Of a stretch of 8,007 bases of DNA, positions 1 through 6,590 are shown in pieces. Position numbers and translations under genes: made by a program. Position 1 is the first letter of the stretch, and every line of letters starts with the position of its first letter. The stretch is from DASZGI01 sp035938995 (lineage in GTDB: Bacteria; Actinomycetota; Actinomycetes; Streptomycetales; Catenulisporaceae). Under the pieces are notes generated by a model. It saw only the letters and a program-made list of their open reading frames with translations, was not told the origin of the DNA and made no database searches. The stretch spans positions 1 through 8,007 of the forward strand of contig NZ_DASZGI010000229.1 in assembly GCF_035938995.1 (NCBI RefSeq), given 5' to 3'.

Positions 1-3000
1 CCATGTCCCCCTGCCCCAGAACCCGCCCTGCTCTGCCCTGCCGACCCCGCCCCGGAGGCTCCATGCCCTGAGACCCCAGACCCAGAAACCGACCCACTTC
101 TGCCGACGCCGGCGCCCGACATGCTCCGCTCGTCCCAGACGCCCAGGTAGTTCGCGATCCCGGCCAGACTGCGCGCCGCCGTGGGCAACTGGTCGGCTGG
201 CCTGCCCCGGACGATGGTGATGCCGTTGCGCAGGCGCGTGGTCTCGCACCATGCGTCGTCCAGCAGCGCCCTGTCATCCTCGCCGAGGAGTTCGTAGGCG
301 ACGGCTGCGGCGAGCACCGCGCGCGTTGCGGTCGTGCGAAGCTCGGCGAATTCGGCGCCGTGCCGGAGCTGGATCAGCTGTGCCACCCATTCGACGTCCG
401 ACAGTCCACCCGGGCCGAGTTTGGTGTGCAGCGACCGGTCGGCGCCGCGCGGCAGACGCTCGGCCTCCATGCGCGCCTTGAGCCGACGGATCTCCCGCAG
501 ATCGGCTTCGGCCACGCCGCCGACCGGGTAGCGGATCGGGTCAATCAGTCGGACGAAGCGCTTGCCGACGACGGCATCGCCAGCGACGGGCGTCGCGCGC
601 AGCAACGCCTGCGCCTCCCACACCCGAGACCACCGCTTGTAGTACTCGGCGTAGGAGGCGAGGCTGCGCACCAGCGGGCCCTGACGTCCTTCGGGGCGCA
701 GGTCGGCGTCGATGACCAGCGGTGGGTCGGCGGTCGGCAGCTGCAACAACCTCCTCAGCTCGTTCGCTATCTCGAACGCGACCGCGGTGGCCCGCTGCTC
801 GTCGGCGCCCTCGCGGGGTTCGTGGACGAACATGACGTCGGCGTCCGAGCCGTAGCCAAGTTCCGCCCCGCCGAATCGACCCATCGCGATCACCGCAAGC
901 CGGGTGGGCAGGCCGTTGCTCGCCACTGCCCGCTCCTGCGCCGGGACAGCAGCGCGGTCGCGTGCCTCTGCCGCATCGGCGTCCGCGTCGGCATCACCGT
1001 TCGCTGCCACGTGGGCGCGGCCTTCTGACAGCACGTCATAAGGCGCGCCTTCGCCATGCCCGCCTCCAACGCCCACGACCGCGTCACCCTCAGCCGCCTC
1101 GCCCAGCCCACCGCCAATCCGCGCCTGAGCCTGCCGGGCCTCGACCTCCCGCGCTGCGCGGTGCGCCGGTGTGCCGCCGCACGGCTCGCCCGGCAGCGGC
1201 ACCGGCCGACGCCCTTCAACCTCGTCCCCACCATCCGTGCTCCCAGCGCCCCGGAACGCGACTACCGCCGCCAGCGCCGCCTCGATCGTCGCCGCCGTGA
1301 CGTCCGTCAGCGCGCGGCCGAGCACGTCCAGCGGATCGGCGCCGTCATCGCCCCCCAGCATCCCGAGCAGGTCCGTCGCGACGATCCGGAACAGCTCCCG
1401 TCGTCGCACCCCGCGCACCGCCGCGACCGCGCTCTCGGCGCTGTCCGCCCGGCAGACCAGGGCCATCATCTCGGCCTCGATTGCTCCGCGTTCTCGTACC
1501 ACCAGCGCCTTGTCATCGCTGAGTAGCGCCACCGCCTCCGGTGCACGCATCAAGAGATCTGGGGCATAGCCTCCCGAGGACAGTACGCGCGCCAGCCGCC
1601 ACGCCGCCTCACCCTCGTCCCTCAGCGACCTGAGATACCAGGGGGTCGAGCCGAGCGCGTCCGACACTCTCCGGAACGCCAACAATCCCGCGTCCGGATC
1701 GGGGGCATCCGCGAACCAGCCGAGCATCACCGGCAGCAGCGTGCGTTGGATCGCCGCCCGACGGCTCACCCCCGTCGCCAGCGCCTCGATGTTGATCAGC
1801 GCGCCCGCCGGGTCCGCGTAGCCGAGCGCCGCCAGCCGCGAGCGCGCCGCCTCCCGCGAAAGCCGCGGACGCGGGCCGACGACGCTGGGCACCGCCGCGC
1901 TGGTGTCGTCCAATCGCGCCACCGAGGACAGCAGCGGCCGGTAGAACAGCTTCTCGTGCAGCCGGCGCACCTCCCGCGCGTGCCTCTGCCACACCGTCCG
2001 AAGCTCACCCGCCGGATCGACCATGCACCCCATCGACCTCCCGATCCGGCGCAGCGCGCTCGGGTCGTCGGGCATCGTGTGCGTGCGTTCGAGGCGGAAA
2101 AGCTGGATCCGGTGCTCGACCGCGCGCAGAAAGCGATACGCCTCGGCCAGATGCGCGGCGTCCTCTCGTCCGACGTACCCGCCCTTGGCCAGCGCATCCA
2201 ACGCATCGAGTGTCGAGCGGGCGCGAAGCGTCTCGTCGCCACGCCCGTGTACGAGTTGGAGCAGCTGCACCGCGAACTCGACATCGCGCAGGCCGCCCGG
2301 TCCGAGCTTCAGCTCCCGGTCCACCGCGACAGAGCCCGGCGCGCGCCGCAGCGAATCGGTCGCGTGGCTTACGACCCTGCGCCGCATCGCCTGGACGTCG
2401 TCAACGAAGTTGTCGCGGGCCACCGCGCTCCACACCAGCGGCGTGGTCATCGCGACATACTCGGCGCCCAGTGCCACGTCACCCGCCACCGGCCGAGCCT
2501 TGAGCAGCGCCTGGAACTCCCACGTCTTCGCCCACCGCTGGTAGTAGGCGGTGTGGCTGGCGAGCGTGCGCACCAGCGGCCCGGACCGGCCCTCAGGTCG
2601 CAGCGCCGCGTCAACCTGCCAGATCGAACCTTCCGGCGTGCTCTCCGAACACAGCCGCATCATCCGTGAAGCCAACCTGGTCGCGGTGCGCAAAGCCTCG
2701 GTCTCGTCGACCTGCGTCGCCGGCACCTCGCCCGCGCCGCCAATACCCTCTCCAGGCCGAACCGGTTCGGCGACGAACACGACATCGACGTCGCTCACGT
2801 AGTTGAGCTCCCGGGCCCCGCACTTGCCCATGCCGATCACCGCGAGACGGCACGGAGCGACGCCCTCGGGTTCCTCGGCCCGCGCCACCGCGAGCGCGGC
2901 TTCCAGGGTCGCCCCGGCCAGGTCCGCCAGATCGGCGGCAACCGTCGTGAGATCCGTTCCAGCCGCCACATCCCGCGCGGTCACCGCCAGAAGTGCCCTG

Positions 3001-3596
3001 CGATATGCGATCCGCAACGCGTCGGCCGCCTCTTGACCGGTGAGCGTGGCGACCGGCGGGCTCACGGGGGCGTGCAGCGCGTGCGGCACATCCGGTGCTT
3101 CACCGCCGTCGGCGTCAGCATCCGACACCGCGGCGATTGGATCGTCCAGATCCACATCCGCCAACCCGCATGGCGGCTCTGGCGGCGTGGCCCCCACGGC
3201 ACCCAGCATCAACGCGGAGAACCGCCCGGCGCCCGGCGCGAGGTCCTCGACGTCGAACTCCTCCAGAACGTGCCACGAATCGGGATGCCGCACCAGGAAA
3301 GCGCCGAGTGCGTCGCTGACCCCGAGAACACCGAACAAACGGTCGCGCAACGGTTTGGAGGAGGCGAGGGTCGCTCGCAACAGCCCCGGCTCCGGGCTCG
3401 CCTCCAGCAGGCTGGCAAGCGAGCCGAGTGCGAGATCCGGATCGGCGCAGCGGCCGAGCGCCTCCGTCGCCATCGGATCGCGCCCCAGTTCCCCGAACGC
3501 GGGCGAGGCGAGGATGGCGGCGGCAGCCGCCGGATCGACGAACCCCCGCCGAGCCAACAGGCTTACCTTCGACTCGCGCTCCCGATCCAGTGCCAC
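1..3596 (-). CDS. glnE: GlnE, bifunctional glutamine synthetase adenylyltransferase / adenylyl-removing enzyme (3' end beyond window)
   Basis: This cytoplasmic enzyme switches adenylylatable type I glutamine synthetase off by AMP transfer to a Tyr and on again by phosphorolytic removal. Reading the minus strand from GTG 3596 gives at least 1198 codons with no stop before the window edge. The N-terminal (removase) half has the nucleotidyltransferase signature GMGKCGARELNYVSDVDVVF at about 255-274, with metal-binding Asp269/Asp271, and LGPGGLRDVEF at 431-441. The C-terminal (transferase) half has AMGRFGGAELGYGSDADVMF at 904-923, with Asp918/Asp920, and LGPGGLSDVEW at 1060-1070. Both heads therefore look active. 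Family members are usually about 950-1000 residues; the excess comes from insertions at about 136-184, 783-894 and 1158-1198+. The start is chosen because TAG lies in frame at 3608-3606 and SLLARRGFVDPA matches the usual GlnE N-terminus. There is no Shine-Dalgarno sequence; a -10 element 6 bases upstream suggests leaderless translation. The final helix normally seen in GlnE must lie beyond the edge. Confidence 0.95.
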   Translation of the reverse strand, partial: MALDRERESKVSLLARRGFVDPAAAAAILASPAFGELGRDPMATEALGRCADPDLALGSLASLLEASPEPGLLRATLASSKPLRDRLFGVLGVSDALGAFLVRHPDSWHVLEEFDVEDLAPGAGRFSALMLGAVGATPPEPPCGLADVDLDDPIAAVSDADADGGEAPDVPHALHAPVSPPVATLTGQEAADALRIAYRRALLAVTARDVAAGTDLTTVAADLADLAGATLEAALAVARAEEPEGVAPCRLAVIGMGKCGARELNYVSDVDVVFVAEPVRPGEGIGGAGEVPATQVDETEALRTATRLASRMMRLCSESTPEGSIWQVDAALRPEGRSGPLVRTLASHTAYYQRWAKTWEFQALLKARPVAGDVALGAEYVAMTTPLVWSAVARDNFVDDVQAMRRRVVSHATDSLRRAPGSVAVDRELKLGPGGLRDVEFAVQLLQLVHGRGDETLRARSTLDALDALAKGGYVGREDAAHLAEAYRFLRAVEHRIQLFRLERTHTMPDDPSALRRIGRSMGCMVDPAGELRTVWQRHAREVRRLHEKLFYRPLLSSVARLDDTSAAVPSVVGPRPRLSREAARSRLAALGYADPAGALINIEALATGVSRRAAIQRTLLPVMLGWFADAPDPDAGLLAFRRVSDALGSTPWYLRSLRDEGEAAWRLARVLSSGGYAPDLLMRAPEAVALLSDDKALVVRERGAIEAEMMALVCRADSAESAVAAVRGVRRRELFRIVATDLLGMLGGDDGADPLDVLGRALTDVTAATIEAALAAVVAFRGAGSTDGGDEVEGRRPVPLPGEPCGGTPAHRAAREVEARQAQARIGGGLGEAAEGDAVVGVGGGHGEGAPYDVLSEGRAHVAANGDADADADAAEARDRAAVPAQERAVASNGLPTRLAVIAMGRFGGAELGYGSDADVMFVHEPREGADEQRATAVAFEIANELRRLLQLPTADPPLVIDADLRPEGRQGPLVRSLASYAEYYKRWSRVWEAQALLRATPVAGDAVVGKRFVRLIDPIRYPVGGVAEADLREIRRLKARMEAERLPRGADRSLHTKLGPGGLSDVEWVAQLIQLRHGAEFAELRTTATRAVLAAAVAYELLGEDDRALLDDAWCETTRLRNGITIVRGRPADQLPTAARSLAGIANYLGVWDERSMSGAGVGRSGSVSGSGVSGHGASGAGSAGQSRAGSGAGGH
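7..95 (-). other. G-tract cluster with G-quadruplex potential, coding strand of glnE
   Basis: On the minus (coding) strand this stretch contains eleven runs of three or more G. Within 7-53 the runs are separated by short loops of 1, 6, 7, 1, 4 and 2 bases, which meets the usual G3+N1-7 definition twice over. Within 66-95 four more runs have loops of 9, 3 and 5. The DNA encodes a Gly/Ser/Ala-rich segment starting at GlnE residue 1160 (SGAGVGRSGSVSGSG...). Structure formation is inferred, not shown. Confidence 0.6.
915..1250 (-). other. Low-complexity interdomain insertion in GlnE (residues about 783-894)
   Basis: About 112 residues rich in Gly, Ala, Asp, Glu and Arg lie between the end of the first-half helical region (ending AALAAVVAFRG) and the start of the second nucleotidyltransferase core (GLPTRLAVIAMG). 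They include an Asp-Ala run, NGDADADADAAEA. The frame is open throughout and in phase with both conserved cores. The catalytic Asp pairs are about 649 residues apart, against roughly 530 in E. coli GlnE as I recall it. This is most likely a disordered linker. No domain is recognised in it. Confidence 0.7.
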
Positions 3597-3631
3597 CAGA
3601 CGACTCTAACCAGCCGGGCTCGGGCCGTCAC
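3597..3631 (-). promoter_or_regulatory. Probable leaderless promoter of glnE
   Basis: On the minus strand GTGACG (3631-3626; five of six matches to TTGACG) is followed by a 17-base spacer and TAGAGT (3608-3603), which fits the actinobacterial TANNNT -10 element. Six bases then separate it from GTG at 3596, so transcription would begin at or next to the start codon. No Shine-Dalgarno sequence is present, which agrees with a leaderless mRNA. The elements are seen directly; function is inferred. Confidence 0.5.
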
Positions 3632-3756
3632 GCCCATCCAACCAGGGCATTTCCCGTGCCGAAGAGTTCGCACTCCGCGACGAGGCGTCACGCTGCGGTC
3701 GATCGACGCTTTTCGATGAGCCAGCAACGACGGCTCTCGCTCTCGATGCCCGACGC

Positions 3757-3772
3757 ATGTCCAGACGGACAT
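3757..3772. promoter_or_regulatory. Perfect dyad ATGTCC-AGAC-GGACAT, candidate operator
   Basis: A perfect inverted repeat with 6-base arms and a 4-base spacer lies in the divergent intergenic region. Its size and symmetry suit a dimeric repressor such as a TetR-family protein. It is about 250 bases upstream of the regulator start and about 160 bases upstream of the glnE start. The protein that binds it is unknown. Confidence 0.35.
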
Positions 3773-3856
3773 CAGCAGCGCCTCGAACTCACGGCCGTCG
3801 CGCCGCTTCGCCACCGTGCCTCTCCGCCACCCGGTCGCGATCCACCCTTAGCTCAC

Positions 3857-3872
3857 GCCGTGCATCCACGGC
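3857..3872. promoter_or_regulatory. Perfect dyad GCCGTG-CATC-CACGGC, candidate operator or small hairpin
   Basis: This is a second perfect 6-4-6 inverted repeat, exactly 100 bases to the right of the first but unrelated in sequence. As RNA it could form a six-pair stem with a four-base loop. No T-run follows on either strand, so it does not look like an intrinsic terminator. Its role is unassigned. Confidence 0.3.
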
Positions 3873-4007
3873 CGAAGACCTGACCACCCGATAGCCTTAC
3901 CGGCACGGACTATCCACACGCCCGGGCAGGTGATCGCGCTGCATGACGCCAGTTCCCGCCTCTTCGCTCAAAAGAGTCGCAGCCCTCGCGGTTACCCTCT
4001 GCTGCGC

Positions 4008-4019
4008 TACGGTGACGCC
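4008..4019 (+). promoter_or_regulatory. Possible leaderless -10 element of the TetR-type gene
   Basis: TACGGT (4008-4013), a TANNNT match, lies exactly six bases before ATG 4020. This is the same spacing as at glnE and is typical of actinobacterial leaderless genes. No good -35 hexamer lies 16-19 bases further upstream, so the call rests on the -10 element and the lack of a Shine-Dalgarno sequence. Confidence 0.4.
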
Positions 4020-4736
4020 ATGCGCGACGCGACTCTGGCTTCAGCCTCATATCCGCACCCCGCCGCCCCCCACCATCCCACGCCCCGGCCGATCCCTCCC
4101 GACGCCGCGCACGGGGCGCGCGGCCGACCGGTGCCGCCCCGCCCCCGGGATCGCCGCACTCTCACCCGAGCCGACTGGATCGGCGCCGCCCTCGACGCGC
4201 TGGCCCGCGACGGCCTGCGGGCAGTCGCCGTCGAGCCGCTCGCCGAACGTCTCGGCGCGACTAAGGGTTCGTTCTACTGGCACTTCCGGGACCGCAACGC
4301 GCTGCTCGAGGCGGCCGTCGCGCAGTGGGAGCGTACGGGGACTGACGACGTCCTCGCGACGCTCGAGCCGATTGCCGATCCGGTGGAACGTCAGCACGCC
4401 ACCGCGGCCGCGTTCGCCAGCTCGGAGCGGGACATCCAAATCTTCCTGGTCCTGCTCTGGAACGCCGATCATCCGGTGATCGGACCGGCAGTGGACCGGG
4501 TGCTCGGCAAGCGCATGGCGTTCTCCCAGCGCTGCCGCGAGGAGGCCGGGCAGAGCGCCGAACAGGCCCACGCCTCGATGCTGTACTCGTACTCGCTGTT
4601 TCTCGGGGTGCTCATGCTGCGGCGTGCCGCCCCGGGGATGATCCCCGAGAGCGGCACGCCGGACGGGCTGCGGGACTACGTGACCACGCTGATCAGGCAG
4701 GCGGCCGAGGGATTCGTCGCCCCAGCCGCCACCTGA
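4020..4736 (+). CDS. TetR/AcrR-family transcriptional regulator
   Basis: The product is a 238-residue dimeric DNA-binding repressor of the TetR type with unknown ligand. The N-terminal DNA-binding domain spans about residues 48-100. Its helix-turn-helix is LAERLGATKGSFYWHF (74-89), with the recognition helix around TKGSFYWHF and the usual continuation into helix 4 (DRNALLEAAVAQWE). Residues from about 105 on form the helical ligand-binding and dimerisation region. They contain no signature I can tie to a ligand. Residues 1-45 are rich in Pro, His, Ala and Arg, unusual for the family and probably disordered. ATG 4020 is preferred because a -10 element lies six bases upstream. GTG 4131 (201 residues) would remove the odd tail, and GTG 3930 (268 residues) is also open in frame; neither has a clear ribosome binding site. 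The gene is divergent from glnE and convergent with the phosphatase. Its target is not known. Confidence 0.9.
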   Translation: MRDATLASASYPHPAAPHHPTPRPIPPDAAHGARGRPVPPRPRDRRTLTRADWIGAALDALARDGLRAVAVEPLAERLGATKGSFYWHFRDRNALLEAAVAQWERTGTDDVLATLEPIADPVERQHATAAAFASSERDIQIFLVLLWNADHPVIGPAVDRVLGKRMAFSQRCREEAGQSAEQAHASMLYSYSLFLGVLMLRRAAPGMIPESGTPDGLRDYVTTLIRQAAEGFVAPAAT

Positions 4737-4742
4737 TCCGCG

Positions 4743-4754
4743 GTTCGGCCGAAC
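4743..4754. terminator. Short palindrome GTTCGGCCGAAC in the convergent gap, weak terminator candidate
   Basis: Only 30 bases separate the TetR-type stop from the phosphatase stop. They hold a perfect 12-base palindrome. As RNA it could form only a four-pair stem around GGCC, with no T-run on either strand. It may help termination from both directions or act as a protein site. No canonical intrinsic terminator is visible for either gene. Confidence 0.25.
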
Positions 4755-4766
4755 GGTGCCGAGGCG

Positions 4767-6422
4767 TCAGTCCTCGAGCACCTTGCCGCTGACCGGGTCC
4801 AGGATGAGCCGGTCCGATTCCCGCTTGTTGAAGTCGAACATCGAGTTCAGCGAGCCGGCCACGGAGTCAAAGGACCCAGCGATCGTCCCGGTGCCCCAGT
4901 TGTCCTCGATGAACTTCAGGATCGAGGACTGGTCGGTCACCGAGTGGTCGACGTAGTTCTCCTTGGAGTAGGGCGAGATCACCAGCAGCGGCAGGCGCGG
5001 GCCGTAGCCACAGCGGTCCTCGGTGCCGCCCAGCGGGAGCCGCGACTGGGTGTTGCAGGCACCGGTGCCGTTGAGCGCGTCGTTGGCGACGTCGGACGAG
5101 GAGTTCACGTTCGGCGGGGCGACGTGGTCGTACCAGCCGTCCGAGTCGTCGTAGGCGATGACGACCGCGGTGCTCTTCCAGTCCTTCGACTTCTCGAGCG
5201 CGTTGATCAGCGTGACCGCGCCCTGCTGCTCGTCGAGCGGGTCGGAGTAGCCGGCGTGGCCGTCCTGGTACTCGCTCTGCTTCACGAACGAGACGGCGGG
5301 GAGGTTGCCGTCCTTGATCGCGGTGTAGAGCAGCGACAGGTCGTACTGGTGGTTGGCCTGGCCGTTGAGCCCGATCTCAGCCTCGGAAGCCGGGGCGAGG
5401 TGGTGCGGGTTGGCGGTCGAGGCGTAGTACTCGAACGGGTCGTGGTGCGGGCTGTAGTCGCGGATCGAGGCGCCGCCGACGTTGGTGTGCGCCGAGTTGC
5501 AAACGGCCTTGGAGGTCGCGGTGGCCGGGGTGGACGGCCCGAAGCCGCCCTGGAACCAGCCCCAGCTCACGCCCTTGGCGTTCAGCAGGTCGCCGACGTT
5601 CTGACCGGTCATCACCAGGTGGTCGCTGGTGTTGGCGCAGTCGTCGAAGCCCGGGTCCGGGTCGCCGATGACGGTGCCGATGCCGCTCGAGTTCGCGGCC
5701 ACGACCACGCCCGGGTCGGAGACCCTCTGGCCGGCCGCGTTGACCGCGTAGCCGCCGGAGGTCTGGCCGGAGACCAGGTTGATGGCGCCCGGGGTCGACG
5801 GGCCGAAGACCGTGTCGAACGAGTTATCGCTCAGGGCGTAGTTCTGCGCGTAATTCCAGAGCCCCGTCACGGTGTTGCCGTCGTAGTAGTCCATCACGAG
5901 GCCCGGCACGCCGTTGTCGGGGGCGGAGCAACTCTCCACCTGGGTGTTGGCCGGGAACTGGTCCGCGAGGCCGTTGTCGTAGGCCTTCTGCTCGGGGGTG
6001 TAGCCGTGGCCCTGGTCGCAGGTCATCGCCAGCGACGGGCCCAGCCGCTTCGGGTTGATCCCGTTCGGGTTGTTGTTGAGCAGCGCGCTGGTCAGGCCGT
6101 TGACGGCCGGGGTGTCGGGCTTGGCGGTGAACTTCGTGCCGTCGGTGTTGGCGGCGTTCGGGTAAGTGCCGAAGTAGTGGTCGAACGAGATGTTCTCGTT
6201 GAAGAGGACGACCAGGTGCTTGATCGGCGTCGCGGTGCCGTCGCCGCCACCGCTGAGCATCACGACGCCGCCCGAGGTCGGCGCCGCCGGGCTCGAGGTG
6301 CTGCCCCAACTCGGCTGGACGATGGCGAACGTCAGCCCCAGCGCGGCCACCACCGCGGTGCTGCCGACCACGGCCGGGCGGCGCCTGCCGACCTGCCCGA
6401 GTGTGCGTGGAAGTCTTGCCAC
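4767..6422 (-). CDS. Secreted phosphoesterase / acid phosphatase (AcpA / phospholipase C superfamily)
   Basis: This 551-residue exported enzyme hydrolyses phosphate monoesters or phospholipid headgroups; the substrate cannot be told from sequence. Residues 1-40 look like a signal segment: basic with a Gly-Arg-Arg-Arg-Pro run, then hydrophobic STAVVAALGLTFAIV. A Tat-type signal is possible but not a perfect match, and no lipobox is seen. The mature part begins IKHLVVLFNENISFDHYFG (about 67-85). Residues matching the metal and nucleophile set described for Francisella AcpA are present: Glu76/Asn77, Ser209 in FGPSTPGA, and Asp425/Asp426 in AYDDSDGWYDHV. CDQGHGY and YGPRLPLLVISPY are further family motifs. 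The extra C-terminal domains of haemolytic phospholipases C are absent, so a simple phosphatase is favoured. GTG 6422 is chosen because GGAGG (6435-6431) lies eight bases upstream and a signal peptide follows at once. An in-frame start at 6512 would add 30 unlikely residues. A PHO-box-like site upstream suggests phosphate control. Confidence 0.9.
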   Translation of the reverse strand: MARLPRTLGQVGRRRPAVVGSTAVVAALGLTFAIVQPSWGSTSSPAAPTSGGVVMLSGGGDGTATPIKHLVVLFNENISFDHYFGTYPNAANTDGTKFTAKPDTPAVNGLTSALLNNNPNGINPKRLGPSLAMTCDQGHGYTPEQKAYDNGLADQFPANTQVESCSAPDNGVPGLVMDYYDGNTVTGLWNYAQNYALSDNSFDTVFGPSTPGAINLVSGQTSGGYAVNAAGQRVSDPGVVVAANSSGIGTVIGDPDPGFDDCANTSDHLVMTGQNVGDLLNAKGVSWGWFQGGFGPSTPATATSKAVCNSAHTNVGGASIRDYSPHHDPFEYYASTANPHHLAPASEAEIGLNGQANHQYDLSLLYTAIKDGNLPAVSFVKQSEYQDGHAGYSDPLDEQQGAVTLINALEKSKDWKSTAVVIAYDDSDGWYDHVAPPNVNSSSDVANDALNGTGACNTQSRLPLGGTEDRCGYGPRLPLLVISPYSKENYVDHSVTDQSSILKFIEDNWGTGTIAGSFDSVAGSLNSMFDFNKRESDRLILDPVSGKVLED

Positions 6423-6430
6423 GTCATGCC

Positions 6431-6435
6431 CCTCC
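6431..6435 (-). promoter_or_regulatory. Shine-Dalgarno sequence of the phosphoesterase gene
   Basis: GGAGG on the minus strand lies eight bases before GTG 6422. It is the strongest ribosome binding site in the window and decides the start over the in-frame upstream codon at 6512. A second purine run, GGAGGAGG (6489-6482), has no start codon at a usable distance. Confidence 0.75.
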
Positions 6436-6513
6436 GCGTGCTTGCCGAGAAAGTCGGCTCCGGATGTTCTGCGGAGTAGAAGCCTCCTCCGAGCCCCGGA
6501 CAGCGCGCACACA

Positions 6514-6546
6514 GCCGGGTAGCGCGCAGGTGAACTTCAGGGGAGT
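6514..6546 (-). promoter_or_regulatory. PHO-box-like direct repeats upstream of the phosphoesterase gene
   Basis: On the minus strand GTTCACCTGCG (6535-6525) fits every position of the 11-base Streptomyces PhoP direct-repeat unit as I recall it, G(G/T)TCAYYYR(G/C)G. The adjoining 11-base units in phase are weaker: CGCTACCCGGC (6524-6514) matches about seven positions and ACTCCCCTGAA (6546-6536) about six. The site is roughly 90-125 bases upstream of the start of a phosphatase, a typical PhoP-activated gene class. No confident -10 element was found downstream. Regulation is inferred. Confidence 0.45.
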
Positions 6547-6557
6547 TGCGGGCGTAG

Positions 6558-6590
6558 CCGTGATCACACGGTGATTACAGACGATTACAG
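6558..6590 (-). other. Repeats and small hairpin at the glnA2 3' end
   Basis: On the minus strand CTGTAATC occurs twice with a period of 10 bases (6590-6583 and 6580-6573); the first copy contains the glnA2 stop codon. Next comes CCGTG-ATCA/TGAT-CACGG (6571-6558), a five-pair stem with a four-base loop. No T-run follows. It may be a weak terminator or a regulatory site for the downstream phosphatase; neither is proven. Confidence 0.3.

Larger units (their letters stand above)
3609..4007. other. Divergent intergenic region between glnE and the TetR-type gene
   Basis: About 400 bases carry no convincing gene. Short open frames occur on both strands (for example minus 3563-3814, which overlaps the glnE start) but have no recognisable motif or ribosome binding site. 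The region holds the glnE promoter at its left end, two perfect 6-4-6 dyads (3757-3772 and 3857-3872), and a looser inverted pair GATAG/CTATC at 3890-3914. The divergent layout would allow the TetR-type protein to control itself and possibly glnE. Confidence 0.6.

Noticed and set aside
360..1028. Plus-strand open frame of 222 codons over the second GlnE catalytic core
   Set aside because: It is antisense to the GSDAD nucleotidyltransferase motif and shows no motif of its own.
1746..2669. Plus-strand open frame of 307 codons inside glnE
   Set aside because: It is Arg-rich with no family motif, and the minus-strand frame carries conserved GlnE sequence throughout this stretch.
1..3596. Possibility that glnE is a frameshifted pseudogene
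   Set aside because: Reading codon by codon shows both catalytic motifs, the linker and the C-terminal region all in the phase of GTG 3596, with no stop to the window edge.
3563..3814. Minus-strand open frame of 83 codons overlapping the glnE start
   Set aside because: It has no recognisable family, overlaps the well-supported glnE start in another frame and crosses its promoter. The opening GREFEALLMSVW is suggestive but too short to support a call.
4944..6479. Long open frame on the plus strand, 511 codons, antisense to the phosphatase
   Set aside because: Its product is a low-complexity Val/Arg/Gly-rich sequence without motifs, and the opposite strand encodes a clear phosphoesterase with catalytic residues. 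It is a typical high-GC shadow frame.
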